Shown: positions 18,075-28,011 of the stretch, one piece after another | Layout: every line of letters starts with the position of its first letter | How positions within the stretch are numbered: the first letter of the stretch is position 1 | Source of the DNA: Cellvibrio sp. KY-YJ-3 | GTDB taxonomy: Bacteria; Pseudomonadota; Gammaproteobacteria; Pseudomonadales; Cellvibrionaceae | Length of the DNA stretch: 64,000 nucleotides | Direction: 5' to 3' | Assembly (NCBI RefSeq): GCF_008806955.1 | Contig: NZ_CP031727.1 | Location: 620,001 to 684,000, forward strand | Made by a program: the position numbers and the translations under genes | Notes under the pieces: generated by a model | Seen by the model: only the letters and a program-made list of their open reading frames with translations | Databases searched by the model: none | What the model was told of the DNA's origin: nothing

Positions 18075-18941
18075 TTACGACACAACTATTTTCGCAAAAG
18101 ACCGCCACACACCTAATGAAAAAGGGTTAATACCCAAGGCTATGCGAATAGCTTTATAGGCTTCTTTTTTATCGCTAGCCGCATAATGGCGAGCTTTGCG
18201 AGTATAAAATGCGGTCAACCCTGCTTTTTTCTCATATTCGCTAACTGCATCAGGAAAAGCGGCGAGAAAATCCAGAATAATTTTTTCGTTGGTTTCAAAC
18301 CGTAGCTTTTTGTTGCTGGAGATCTGATTCTCCATAACACGGTAATAAGCCAAAAACTCCGGAATATATTGAAAGCGATAACGCGCAGAAAATTTAAGCC
18401 ACAAATCATAGTCATCCGCTACACGACGCTTACCGCTCATTCCCCCCATTTCATTGAAGCACCTACGGCGAGTCATGGTGGTATTCATGCTGACAAAGTT
18501 ATCTTTTAACAAAAGAGCAGCTATGCTCCCGGAATAACGGCGCATATTGTTGCGATGTAACTCATTGCCATGCTCATCGATAGTAATACAATCCCCATAA
18601 ACAATATCCGCCTCGGGATGTTGCTCAAAGGCTTTGAGTGACTTTTCAAGTTTATCGTGTGGCCAATAATTATCTGAATCCAAAAAACAAATAAAATCGC
18701 CTTTAGCAACAGACAGAGCATAATTACGCGCAACACTTTGCCGCTGGTTTTCCTGATATAAATATTTAATCCTGGAATCTTTCTCAGCATAAGATTCAAT
18801 CAGTTTACGGCTGTTATCTTCTGAACCATCATCAACAATAATAAATTCAAAATTTTTATATGTTTGTGCAAGTACGCTTTCTATTGCAGCAGGGAGGAAG
18901 GCTTCGCGATTATAGGTAGGCGTAATAATAGTAACCAGCAT
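18075..18941 (-). CDS. Family 2 glycosyltransferase
   Basis: This 288-residue GT-A fold enzyme transfers a sugar to a lipid-linked glycan on the cytoplasmic side. It has the N-terminal signature VTIITPTYNREAFLPAAIESVLAQTY, IIVDDGSEDNS, the DXD-type motif CFLDSDNYW, and a downstream acceptor-site segment VADDYDLWLKF. The ATG at 18941 with GGATGATATT is preferred over a TTG further upstream. It is the last gene of the locus. Donor and linkage cannot be read from sequence. Confidence 0.85.
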   Translation of the reverse strand: MLVTIITPTYNREAFLPAAIESVLAQTYKNFEFIIVDDGSEDNSRKLIESYAEKDSRIKYLYQENQRQSVARNYALSVAKGDFICFLDSDNYWPHDKLEKSLKAFEQHPEADIVYGDCITIDEHGNELHRNNMRRYSGSIAALLLKDNFVSMNTTMTRRRCFNEMGGMSGKRRVADDYDLWLKFSARYRFQYIPEFLAYYRVMENQISSNKKLRFETNEKIILDFLAAFPDAVSEYEKKAGLTAFYTRKARHYAASDKKEAYKAIRIALGINPFSLGVWRSFAKIVVS

Positions 18942-18982
18942 AATATCATCCGTAAGCAAGTGTGCCGCCAAAAACGCAGCGA

Positions 18983-19990
18983 TTAAAGTTTTTGTATGGC
19001 AGAAGCCAAACTGGAATAGAAATCTTGTTTTAAAATATTTGGCCGCAGCATGGCATTATCTACAATTTTTTGTGTTTCTTCTCCGCTCATTTGCAAGGCC
19101 TTATTTACAGCAGCCTCAAGCTCAGCAGGCAGGACAGAAAATCTCGGTGAAAACCATTTCTGCCCTTTATAAAAGGAGCCAACCATCAGCGCACAAGTTG
19201 AATTCGCAATTTCATTCATTGGCGGTGCATCAGTTACCAGCACTACGGCACCACTCCCCATCGCCTCGACAATAGAATGCCCGAACCCTTCGGTTTCGGT
19301 AGCGTATATGTGAAAAAGCGCCGCACTGGAACAAGCAATATAATCTTCATAATTCAAAAAAATGTCGAGATATTCAACATTGTGAGGAGGATTCAATGGC
19401 CGGCATGAGTTATCGATAACAAGTTTTAATAAAGGCCACTCAGGATGAGAACGCCAAAGATTTACCAGCACCTCGGCACCACGAAATCTACTCATCCCCA
19501 CTCTGGAAAAAAAATAGTCCCTGGTTTTTGCTGATGTAGAAATCGGTTCAACACTTGAACTAAAGCCGATCCTACAAATATTGGGCTTAAATTCAGCAAA
19601 TATACCTACAGCAAAAGAAGTTTTGGCCCATATGCCATCGACAAAGGATAGCAAGGAAAACTGCTTTGGATTAAACCACTCCTGATTTGGTATCAATACA
19701 TGATGTCGATGCAAAAATAACTTCCAGTAAAATATTTTTTCCAAGTGAATCGCAACAACTGTAGGCTTTCCTAGAAATATTCGCTGTAGCTTTCTATAAA
19801 AAAACAACATGCTGAAAAGCATACATAGCGTTTGTAGCTTCTCATTAAATTTCCCGCCAAAGCCCTCACCGGCTTTAGGAAGCTCCTTCACCACCACGTC
19901 ATGGCCCAAAAAAGCCAGCGCTTCACTTAAAATCCTGGCATCTTTTGAAAGTCCAAAGCCAGCGCGCGAATAATAGATTTCAAAGTTCAC
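18983..19990 (-). CDS. GT-B fold glycosyltransferase (family 4-like)
   Basis: This 335-residue glycosyltransferase keeps the retaining GT-B signature ATETEGFGHSIVEAMGSG near its C-terminus, which binds the nucleotide-sugar donor, and a following VLVTDAPPMNEI. The N-terminal half is divergent. GTG at 19990 is chosen because GGAGGGCATC precedes it with ideal spacing; a TTG four codons upstream has none. It overlaps the end of the upstream GNAT/CelD gene by 11 bp, implying translational coupling. Confidence 0.8.
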   Translation of the reverse strand: MNFEIYYSRAGFGLSKDARILSEALAFLGHDVVVKELPKAGEGFGGKFNEKLQTLCMLFSMLFFYRKLQRIFLGKPTVVAIHLEKIFYWKLFLHRHHVLIPNQEWFNPKQFSLLSFVDGIWAKTSFAVGIFAEFKPNICRIGFSSSVEPISTSAKTRDYFFSRVGMSRFRGAEVLVNLWRSHPEWPLLKLVIDNSCRPLNPPHNVEYLDIFLNYEDYIACSSAALFHIYATETEGFGHSIVEAMGSGAVVLVTDAPPMNEIANSTCALMVGSFYKGQKWFSPRFSVLPAELEAAVNKALQMSGEETQKIVDNAMLRPNILKQDFYSSLASAIQKL

Positions 19991-22184
19991 GATGCCCTCC
20001 AATAAACTGCCTCAATTTAACAATCAGTTTTCTGAGTCTGGATTTCATAACAAAATATGAAATATGAGCAGCTGCAACTATGCCGGATGAAAAATATTGT
20101 CGCGTGAAAAAATCAACCGCAGTTCCGCGATAGTGTCGTTTATAGTCCTCTGCACGACCAAAACCGGCTAAAAAATCAAAATAATTAACATTAGGGCTTC
20201 CAAAAGCCGACTCAATTATCCACCCCATGTGCAAAGTGCCTAGCGAGATCTTTTTATCAAACTCTTCCAGATATCCTGACTGAATATTGTAGATAACATC
20301 CGCGACTTGAATATTATAGGACGCCGATACTATGCGGTTATTCACTGTCAGATAAGAAAGCAAGCCTTTGATATTTTTCGAAGATAATAATTGCTTGTGA
20401 AACTCGACAGCACGCGGAGAAAAGCAAGGCTTACCCCAGCGTAAAAGATGAAAAGAATTTAAGTTAGTAAAAAATTCTTCTAATTGTTTGGCCGATTGAT
20501 CCAACGCAACAAACTCTACCGCAGAGTAATGCTCCAAAAGATAGGCGCGCCGATTGAACGCTTTTAGCCGTGTCATTCGCCCAAGTGAGTCCACATAATT
20601 ATTAAAACTACCAGTAACATCGACTTTGTAACCGGCATCAATACGATGCTGCCAGAATTTGACACCCGCTATAGGATTACCTGTGGTATCTGGAAACAGA
20701 AACGTGGAATTTGGTGCGCGCGTTAGAATAAAACAGGCCAAACTTTTATAAAGTAATGCCGCCTTTTGTCGATCAAAGATTGGCGTTATATATTCTGATC
20801 GCACCGTAGGGGCAAGCGCCCAAGCATTACCAATAAACTGATACTGCATCATAAGATTTTTTTTAACACGGTATAACGGAAGTATTCCAACTAAAGAATC
20901 CTTATCAAAAATCAGGATCAGATTCAGCTCTAACTTCAAGTGGCACCCCCATTGACTCCACCAAGCCATCATCCACTGCCAGCCCATAAACAAAGGGTTT
21001 GCATCAGATTTATTAACGAGTAGTGTCCACGTTGGTTCCAGGCTTTGAAACTCCTGCTCGGAAAGCTGCCGATAAATAAATCCTTCCGGACAAGAATAAA
21101 CAGGCCTGCCAACTAGATTAATCGCCAGAATTGCGGTTGAGCCCGGCTGCTGTAAACCAGCCACAGAAGAGTTAGATGTGAACGCCTCTTTAGCGACACG
21201 CAGAAAATCACCATCGGAGTCACCCGCCACCAAACCCCATTGCTGTTGGGTATAAGGTGACAAAGTAGCAAAACGAGAGCCGTAGCTTTTTTTTACAAAT
21301 CCGTTGGCGATCAACCCTGAGCGTAAAGATGCAATAGATGTATTCCAATGCACAGCCGAAATAACAGGATAATTTTTCAGCAAATAGCTACACACCGCTG
21401 ATACCGAAGAGGTATTTTTGACCCCGATAAAATCAATTATTTCAAGCGAGTTACCGGGTGTAATGCGAAACACAACCAGCGCCAAGGCACCTTGGACTGC
21501 AGAACCAATGTGTAAAAAGCGATACACATTAAACGGACACTCAGTATATCGCCATTTTAAATATGCATAATCCCGCCGTATCTCGACATCAATAGATTGA
21601 GCACGATGCAGCTTCCACAAATGTTCAACAACGGTTTGCTGTGGTAAAAACCCAAGCTCATTAACAATATATTTTTGCTTGGATAGTTTCGTTGTAGCTG
21701 AGAGATAAAGCCGGCAGACTTTTGCCCAAAAAAATAAAACAAATTGTTTTAGAGTTTTAGGCTGGATAATCAGATCCCAAACATCAAGCTTTGCGGGTGA
21801 ATGCCATCCTTTTTTTAGCAATAATGGAAAGGCACTATCGCTAATGCCAAGTGACATGATCGGCATGGAAAATGATCGAGCCATTTCATCCTTGATTGCT
21901 TGACCAACGCCTTGGCCACGATAATCCGGCGCGACAATAAAATCACAGCTCCATATTGCATCGAGACTTTTCCCTGAGCCATCCATGAGGGAGATTGGCA
22001 TAGTTGCATTAAAGCCAACTACTCTTTCACCATCTCTTGCCACTATACATTGTGAGTCACGACCAAAGCGCGAACAAAACTGCCATTTCCACAGAGCTTG
22101 CTTGTACTTTTCTGCAGCATACAAATCCGCTATTTCAGCAAGTAGCTGATCAGTAATAACTTCTGTGGAAACCTGAATAGCCAT
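19980..22184 (-). CDS. Fusion of a GNAT acetyltransferase and a CelD/BcsL-type acyltransferase
   Basis: This 734-residue protein appears to join two N-acyltransferase-like modules. The N-terminal part (about 1-340) has the acetyl-CoA loop APDYRGQGVGQAIKDEMAR and an earlier VGFNATMPI strand. The C-terminal half (about 370-734) resembles the FemAB/CelD (Acetyltransf_6) fold, with RMTRLKAFNRRAYLL, FHLLRWGKPCFSP and the ending FLAGFGRAEDYKRHYRG. XrtA loci often carry a separate FemAB-like protein of about 330 residues; here it seems fused to a GNAT. A role in attaching an acyl or amino-acyl group to the polysaccharide is likely but unproven. The ATG lies directly after the asnB stop; longer frames would overlap asnB. 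Confidence 0.75.
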   Translation of the reverse strand: MAIQVSTEVITDQLLAEIADLYAAEKYKQALWKWQFCSRFGRDSQCIVARDGERVVGFNATMPISLMDGSGKSLDAIWSCDFIVAPDYRGQGVGQAIKDEMARSFSMPIMSLGISDSAFPLLLKKGWHSPAKLDVWDLIIQPKTLKQFVLFFWAKVCRLYLSATTKLSKQKYIVNELGFLPQQTVVEHLWKLHRAQSIDVEIRRDYAYLKWRYTECPFNVYRFLHIGSAVQGALALVVFRITPGNSLEIIDFIGVKNTSSVSAVCSYLLKNYPVISAVHWNTSIASLRSGLIANGFVKKSYGSRFATLSPYTQQQWGLVAGDSDGDFLRVAKEAFTSNSSVAGLQQPGSTAILAINLVGRPVYSCPEGFIYRQLSEQEFQSLEPTWTLLVNKSDANPLFMGWQWMMAWWSQWGCHLKLELNLILIFDKDSLVGILPLYRVKKNLMMQYQFIGNAWALAPTVRSEYITPIFDRQKAALLYKSLACFILTRAPNSTFLFPDTTGNPIAGVKFWQHRIDAGYKVDVTGSFNNYVDSLGRMTRLKAFNRRAYLLEHYSAVEFVALDQSAKQLEEFFTNLNSFHLLRWGKPCFSPRAVEFHKQLLSSKNIKGLLSYLTVNNRIVSASYNIQVADVIYNIQSGYLEEFDKKISLGTLHMGWIIESAFGSPNVNYFDFLAGFGRAEDYKRHYRGTAVDFFTRQYFSSGIVAAAHISYFVMKSRLRKLIVKLRQFIGGHREL

Positions 22185-22186
22185 AG

Positions 22187-24091
22187 TTACATATACTTCC
22201 TGTACCAGCTCTGGAACATAAGTACCGACCACAGGTGAAATGAATAATCGTGACTGGCATTCAGATGAGCCAACCATTTCTCACGAATCAATGGGCTATT
22301 AAAAATACCACTTTGATTCAATGCGTTTTCCGATAACAAGTCTTCCGCCCACTCACGCAATTCATTTTTAAGCCAATGACCAACAGGCACGGCAAAACCT
22401 TGTTTTGGCCGATCAACCAATTCGCGCGGAACATACTGATACAAAATATTACGTAAGGGTTGTTTGGTAACTCCGTTGACTACATTAATCGCTGTTGGCA
22501 CAGTTAAAGAGAGTTCTACCAATCGATGATCCAATAAAGGCACACGAGTTTCCAAACTGTTCGCCATAGCAGCACGGTCTACTTTTACAAGAATGTCATC
22601 CGGCAGATAAGAATTAATATCGCACCATTGGAAAGTTGAAGTTGAGTCTTCACGCAGTGGCATATCATCCAATGCATAGTGTAGACGTTCAGCAGATTTC
22701 AATTCTGTTTCGGGGTTGAGCCAATAACCAACCTGATTCTGATAATAATGACGGGCATCAACTGCATTAAAACCCAGGTTATAACGCTGCACTTTTTCCA
22801 ACACCAGTGCTGGCAATAACTCCCGTTGATTGGACTTAAGTAAACGGGTTAATCGAGCAATGACAGGAGCGGGCAAACCATTCATTATTCTATTTGCCAG
22901 GCCCTCTTTTCGGGAGGCAAAATTGCGCGCATAACTCGCATAGCGACTATAACCAGCAAAGAGCTCATCGCCACCATCTCCCGATAAGGCGACAGTCACT
23001 TGTCGGCGTGTCATCTGGCTTACGATATAAGTAGGAATTTGTGACGAATCAGCAAAAGGTTCATCATAAATATCCGGCAACAGGCTAATAATATTAAGTG
23101 CATCCTTAGGCTCAACATAAAACTCGTTATGTTCAGTGCCTAAATGCCTGGCTACTGCTTTTGCATGTTCGGCTTCATTAAAACCGGGGACATTGAAACC
23201 AACCGAGAAGGTTTTTACTGGTCTTGACGACTGCCTTTGCATTAAGGACACAATCGTCGACGAATCTATACCTCCCGATAAAAATGCTCCCAAGGGAGCG
23301 TCAGAAATCATTTGATCTGCAATTATCTCGCTCAATAACGGCTCAAGTTGTTGATGCAGTGCTTGCGCATCGAGGCTTTTATTCCACTCAAGCGAAGGTG
23401 CCCAGTATCTTACTTTTACAGGTGCCGCACTTATATCCGCTAAATTAAAACGTAAATAATGTGCTGGCTCCAATTTGAACGTCTTTTTAAAAATACTCCA
23501 GGGTGCAGGAATATAATTGTGTCGCATCAACAAACCCACTGCACCCGGTTCAATTTCTTTTTTAAAGAAAGGGCATAACATTAAGGGTTTAAGCTCGGAT
23601 GCAAAAAGTAGATTACCGTCTGCATGGTAGTAATACAGGGGCTTTTCACCCATCCGATCACGGATTAGCCATAATTCTTTTTGGTGATGATCAACCAAGG
23701 CTATTGAAAACATCCCAACAAAATCATTGAGGGCAGGTTCAATTCCCCAAGCCTCAAATGCTGCCAGAATAACTTCAGTATCCGACCCACCTTTAAACTG
23801 GAATCCCGCCGCAATTAAACGCGTTTTGAGTTGTTTAAAATTGTATATTTCACCATTAAAAGCAATCGTAAAGCGGCCTGATACCGAATGCATGGGTTGT
23901 GCACCCAGTGGCGATAAATCCTGTATGGCAAGACGCTGATGCACCAGGCCCACACCGATTTTTTCATCCAGCCAAATTCCTTGATCATCAGGCCCACGCA
24001 ATCGAATACTATTTCCCATAGCCTGGAGCAACTCTGGCGCCAGCAAGTTTATCGATGCTGAATTTAAAACCATTCCGGCGTAACCGCACAT
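22187..24091 (-). CDS. Asparagine-synthase-like glutamine amidotransferase
   Basis: This 634-residue class II amidotransferase has the nucleophile Cys2 (MCGYAGM), the glutamine-binding blocks RGPDDQG, HQRLAIQDLSP and FNGEIYNF, and the synthetase ATP loop LSGGIDSSTIVSLM. It has the normal AsnB length and complete active sites. In polysaccharide loci such enzymes often amidate the carboxyl of a uronic acid (as WbpS does) rather than make asparagine. Uronic-acid donors are probably made by the dehydrogenases and epimerase in this window, which fits that role. AAGGAAAT precedes the ATG. It could still be a true AsnB. Confidence 0.85.
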   Translation of the reverse strand: MCGYAGMVLNSASINLLAPELLQAMGNSIRLRGPDDQGIWLDEKIGVGLVHQRLAIQDLSPLGAQPMHSVSGRFTIAFNGEIYNFKQLKTRLIAAGFQFKGGSDTEVILAAFEAWGIEPALNDFVGMFSIALVDHHQKELWLIRDRMGEKPLYYYHADGNLLFASELKPLMLCPFFKKEIEPGAVGLLMRHNYIPAPWSIFKKTFKLEPAHYLRFNLADISAAPVKVRYWAPSLEWNKSLDAQALHQQLEPLLSEIIADQMISDAPLGAFLSGGIDSSTIVSLMQRQSSRPVKTFSVGFNVPGFNEAEHAKAVARHLGTEHNEFYVEPKDALNIISLLPDIYDEPFADSSQIPTYIVSQMTRRQVTVALSGDGGDELFAGYSRYASYARNFASRKEGLANRIMNGLPAPVIARLTRLLKSNQRELLPALVLEKVQRYNLGFNAVDARHYYQNQVGYWLNPETELKSAERLHYALDDMPLREDSTSTFQWCDINSYLPDDILVKVDRAAMANSLETRVPLLDHRLVELSLTVPTAINVVNGVTKQPLRNILYQYVPRELVDRPKQGFAVPVGHWLKNELREWAEDLLSENALNQSGIFNSPLIREKWLAHLNASHDYSFHLWSVLMFQSWYRKYM

Positions 24092-24103
24092 ATTTCCTTA
24101 CCC

Positions 24104-25612
24104 TTAATTTTTTTTGCGCTTCACAATAGCCATTAATTGGGAACGCTCATGCTGATTCAATGCAAATAATGCTCCTACCACGATGAATACCATAGAGGCC
24201 ACACTTGCTATCGCCAGTAAAATTCCGTAGTTAGTTATAACAAAAAATTGCTTGGCAGCCACCAAGGTCGCAGCCATGGCGACACAAGGTATTAGCCAGG
24301 GCAATAATGCGAAGCGAAGATACACAAAAGGCGAAAACCCCAGATGCTTACAACACACACCAAGCACTATTGGCTGAAAAACCAAAGCGGGTATTAACGA
24401 GCCTAGTGCGACACCTAAAATACCCAAGGGATAAATTAGCAACAGGCTCAAACCGAGATTGGATAAAGCAACTATTGGTTGCCACTTGGCAAAAAAGCCG
24501 TGTTTATCGATAGCGGTGAGATAACGGCTAGCCATAGGGTTAACCAGTGGGAGTACCAAAAAGGCAATCAGTACACCCAGGAATTCTTGGGCAGAGCGTG
24601 CAATTTCATCACCAACCCAAAGTGATAAAAATTCTGGTCCTAATGTATAAGCACCAATCGCCAAAATTAAACAGGGTGCGACAGTGAATTTACTTCCCGT
24701 TAGATAAACTTCCTGAATTTTTTGTTGATCATTCAATGCCCCGAGGGAACTAAAATAAGGCATAAACACATGAGTAAAATTATAGGAAATAAGGCGAATG
24801 TAGCTAACGAGGTTAGCCGGAATACTGTAGAGCGGAACAGCAGCTGGCCCCATCACAAAACCGATTACCAAACTGTCCGTGGCATTTTCCATTTTAGTCG
24901 CCACACCTTGCACCAAGGTTTTCACACTAAAGCGCAACAGTTCTTTTAATTTAAGCAACGAAAAATAAGCTCGACGCAAACTCAGGAATGGTCGGCGGTA
25001 CTGCATAAGCCATACTAAAAAAAGATACTTTGAGCAGATTCCTATTGCGTTGGTTGCTGCAAGTAGTACCAGAGCATTTTCAGGAGTGATAAATATAAAT
25101 AAGATGGTGCTGCCCAGTATTGAATTAACAATAGTGACATTGTTTTTTAAATAATATTCCTGATAAGCCTCCAAATAACTCTCTGCAGTATAGGAGGGAA
25201 AGGTAATCAATAATTGCGCCGCCAATATCAGCAGAAACCAGGTATAACGAACATTGTCTGTGCTTTCTTCGGGGGCAACTAGCTCAGCAAAAAACATCCC
25301 TCCAAGGCCGAGAATAAGCGCAATCAGCAACCCGACACCGAGCAAGAAATACCATGCTGTTGCATACAGCGTGGTTAAAGCTGATTCATCTTTTTGAGCA
25401 ATAAAGCGGGCAGCAAAACGGCTTACCGCCGGACGAATCCCCATATCCAACATGCCCATATAGCCAATAACAGCACCCACCATTTCCCACAGGCCATAAT
25501 CATAGTTACCCATATTTTTAATCAGGATAGGCGTCATCACAAAAGTGATACCCAACTTGAGAAACAGGGTTCCGAGATTGGAGGCGGTATTAAAGGCAAG
25601 ACGCTTATACAT
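24104..25612 (-). CDS. Wzx-type polysaccharide flippase (MOP superfamily)
   Basis: This 502-residue protein has 12-14 hydrophobic helices and the family start LAFNTASNLGTLFLKLGITFVMTPILI. A short charged segment follows the second helix (MGNYDYGLWEMV). Wzx proteins flip undecaprenyl-diphosphate-linked repeat units to the periplasm. The ATG at 25612 overlaps the stop of the upstream glycosyltransferase by 8 bp; the longer frame has no support. With the polymerase/ligase-like protein upstream it defines a Wzx/Wzy-like assembly route. Confidence 0.85.
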   Translation of the reverse strand: MYKRLAFNTASNLGTLFLKLGITFVMTPILIKNMGNYDYGLWEMVGAVIGYMGMLDMGIRPAVSRFAARFIAQKDESALTTLYATAWYFLLGVGLLIALILGLGGMFFAELVAPEESTDNVRYTWFLLILAAQLLITFPSYTAESYLEAYQEYYLKNNVTIVNSILGSTILFIFITPENALVLLAATNAIGICSKYLFLVWLMQYRRPFLSLRRAYFSLLKLKELLRFSVKTLVQGVATKMENATDSLVIGFVMGPAAVPLYSIPANLVSYIRLISYNFTHVFMPYFSSLGALNDQQKIQEVYLTGSKFTVAPCLILAIGAYTLGPEFLSLWVGDEIARSAQEFLGVLIAFLVLPLVNPMASRYLTAIDKHGFFAKWQPIVALSNLGLSLLLIYPLGILGVALGSLIPALVFQPIVLGVCCKHLGFSPFVYLRFALLPWLIPCVAMAATLVAAKQFFVITNYGILLAIASVASMVFIVVGALFALNQHERSQLMAIVKRKKN

Positions 25613-26723
25613 TGGCCGGGATTCCGGATATATCACAATATAGATTGTGCAATTCCTGCGCGTGTTTGTCAGCGGAGAATCTCTTGAGTGCCGCTGGCTG
25701 ATATTCAATAAATTGCGCATTACCTTCTTGTAACTGCGCTGTTATAGCAGCGGCTAATTGTCCAGCATCGCCGACAGCAATAACTTTGGCAGGCGTACCC
25801 GCGAGCACCTCACGCAAACCGACACAATCTGTTCCAATAATAGGCACACCACAACTTAATACTTCCATAGGAAGCAATGGGCAAGCCTCCCAGCGCGAAG
25901 GCATTACCACTAGATCAACACCACGAATTGCCGCCGGCATATCATTTGTGCCGGGCAGCTGCATGAAATAATCTTTTAAACCCTTGGATTCAATTAAAGC
26001 GAAGTCCTCCCGAATAAAACCACCCCAACCGAAAGTCAGCACCAAGGGCTGCTCAGCCGCAGGCGACCGCTTCACTAAAATTTCAATTGCTTGAACAATT
26101 TGGCGAAACCCCTTCTGCGCCATGAACCGACCAAAAAAACCAATAATTGGCCGATCTCCTATCTCTAGCTCTGCGCGCAAGTTACGTGCGACTCCTTTAG
26201 AGAAAAAATCTGTATCTATGCCATTGGTAATATTCTTCACTTGTTGTGCAGGCAAATGGGGAAAATACTCAAAAATATTATTCCGTGCATCTTCCGATAC
26301 TGATAGCACTTTGGAAACCGACCCCAGCAACCAACGCATGGCCAGTTTTTTTAAGAAACCACTAAAACCTGTAAACGTATTAGGCAAAAAAACATCATGG
26401 GCAGTCATTAAATGAGGGGTTTTCTTAAACCACATAACTTGTTGTACAAAAAAAGACGCTGAAAAACCATGCGAGTGCACCAGATCATAATTACCCTTGG
26501 CCAATTCTGTTTTTAATCTGGCTTTAATTGAGGCTCCATCGCCTGCTACCGGCAGCAAAGTTATGCGCCCTTGTGGAAGTTGCGTATTAAGGAAATCAGC
26601 CAAGCCGTCTTCGGGTGCAATCAAAGAAATTTCAGCGTTTTTAAACACCTCACAACCATAGATGTAACGAAAGTAGGTTTTTATTCCGCCTACTGGCCAG
26701 CGCGCCACCAATAATATTTTCAC
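25605..26723 (-). CDS. Family 4 glycosyltransferase
   Basis: This 372-residue GT-B retaining enzyme has the glycine-rich N-terminal loop (LLVARWPVGGIKTYF), the phosphate-binding GFFGRFMAQKG segment, and the donor-binding EACPLLPMEVLSCGVPIIG (EX7E). It is co-transcribed: its ATG overlaps the TGA of the upstream polymerase/ligase-like gene (ATGA). Substrate unknown. Confidence 0.87.
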   Translation of the reverse strand: MKILLVARWPVGGIKTYFRYIYGCEVFKNAEISLIAPEDGLADFLNTQLPQGRITLLPVAGDGASIKARLKTELAKGNYDLVHSHGFSASFFVQQVMWFKKTPHLMTAHDVFLPNTFTGFSGFLKKLAMRWLLGSVSKVLSVSEDARNNIFEYFPHLPAQQVKNITNGIDTDFFSKGVARNLRAELEIGDRPIIGFFGRFMAQKGFRQIVQAIEILVKRSPAAEQPLVLTFGWGGFIREDFALIESKGLKDYFMQLPGTNDMPAAIRGVDLVVMPSRWEACPLLPMEVLSCGVPIIGTDCVGLREVLAGTPAKVIAVGDAGQLAAAITAQLQEGNAQFIEYQPAALKRFSADKHAQELHNLYCDISGIPANV

Positions 26724-28003
26724 GCGTTTAATTCCTTGATTTTATTCATATTCATCAATATGGACGCCGCTATTACGATGCCGGCCAGGTTGTACCAGTA
26801 ATATTGGCTTAACCCCCAGTAGTTAATGCTGTAAACCACAAACATCCAAAAGACCACATTACAAATTTTAAATAACGTCTTGTAAAAATCACTGCAGGTT
26901 TCTGCACTCACTATGCCCTCTTTTAATTGCCGCCGAATCGCAATAATAAAACGCATAAAAAAGTACATACCAACAATTCCAACCTCAATTAATAGCTCGC
27001 CATACATGGTATGACTTGCTTGTCTGCGGCCAAAAGTATTGAATTTTGCCTCCGCAGTAGTGCCCAAACCAAAACCAAAAATCGGCCGCTTTAAACCAAG
27101 TTCAAACTCTTTGATTATGCCGTTTATGCGCCCTTCCGCACTTGCAGATTGTTTAGTATCGGAAGAAAAGAGGGATAAATATCGTTCGCGCTGGGTATCG
27201 TTCATTACACTCAGTGCCGCCATAACACCGACAACTCCAAAACAAATCAGCAGTATCTTCCGCTTACTTTCCTTAAATACAAACCAGCCAACAACAATCA
27301 GCGCCAGAAACGCACCGCGAGACATGGTTAGGATCAGGGCATAGAGCAATAACGCCAGTAAGCCAAAATAAAACAACTTGCTAATCCAGCCGCGCGGCAG
27401 TAAAAAATAATGTAAAAAAGGAATGGCTGTAACAATTACAAACCCCAATTCATTGGGGTTAATGACATCCGCTGGCGCGCCGGATAATCGATTGGCAAAT
27501 TCGCCACCGCTCATATAAGTAGAGCTTCCCCAATAACCAGTAGTGATATTTAAAAAGAGCGGCTCCAGTACACGAAAGACCTGGCAGGCAACAAAAATAA
27601 AAAGCGATATTTTTAAGCGTTGTTCTGTGTCCAAAATCAGCGCACAGAAGTAGAGGAAGACAATCGCTTTAATAAATATTTGCAGATTGGTTCTGAGTAC
27701 ACTACCGGGGTAAGTCACAAATGGTAAGGTAACAACTAACACAATCAAAAAAGCACTAAACGCCTTGAAGATTGGTTGATTAAATTTATGAGCTATCTTA
27801 TCGCGCTGAGCAAGCAGCAATACAGCAAGGATAAGAAACAACAATACAGTTGGTCGGACTATACCTAGACCCGGAATTCTTGACGGTATATTTAAAAAAA
27901 AGAACAACTGATAAATAATAAAAAGAAAAAAAGTAAACCCAGACACTATTACTATTTTTTTGCTTGCGCTAGCCCCACCATGAACACCTACAAAATGATT
28001 CAT
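26720..28003 (-). CDS. O-antigen ligase/polymerase family membrane protein (Wzy_C)
   Basis: This 427-residue protein has about 11 membrane helices. It carries the Wzy_C-type blocks LTMSRGAFLAL, the periplasmic loop region with RPIFGFGLGTT, and SHTMYGELLIEVGIVG. Members either polymerise repeat units or ligate glycans to lipid or protein. In an exopolysaccharide locus with a flippase and chain-length protein, polymerisation is the likelier task. AGG lies eight bases before the ATG. Confidence 0.83.
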   Translation of the reverse strand: MNHFVGVHGGASASKKIVIVSGFTFFLFIIYQLFFFLNIPSRIPGLGIVRPTVLLFLILAVLLLAQRDKIAHKFNQPIFKAFSAFLIVLVVTLPFVTYPGSVLRTNLQIFIKAIVFLYFCALILDTEQRLKISLFIFVACQVFRVLEPLFLNITTGYWGSSTYMSGGEFANRLSGAPADVINPNELGFVIVTAIPFLHYFLLPRGWISKLFYFGLLALLLYALILTMSRGAFLALIVVGWFVFKESKRKILLICFGVVGVMAALSVMNDTQRERYLSLFSSDTKQSASAEGRINGIIKEFELGLKRPIFGFGLGTTAEAKFNTFGRRQASHTMYGELLIEVGIVGMYFFMRFIIAIRRQLKEGIVSAETCSDFYKTLFKICNVVFWMFVVYSINYWGLSQYYWYNLAGIVIAASILMNMNKIKELNA

Positions 28004-28011
28004 AAAATAGC

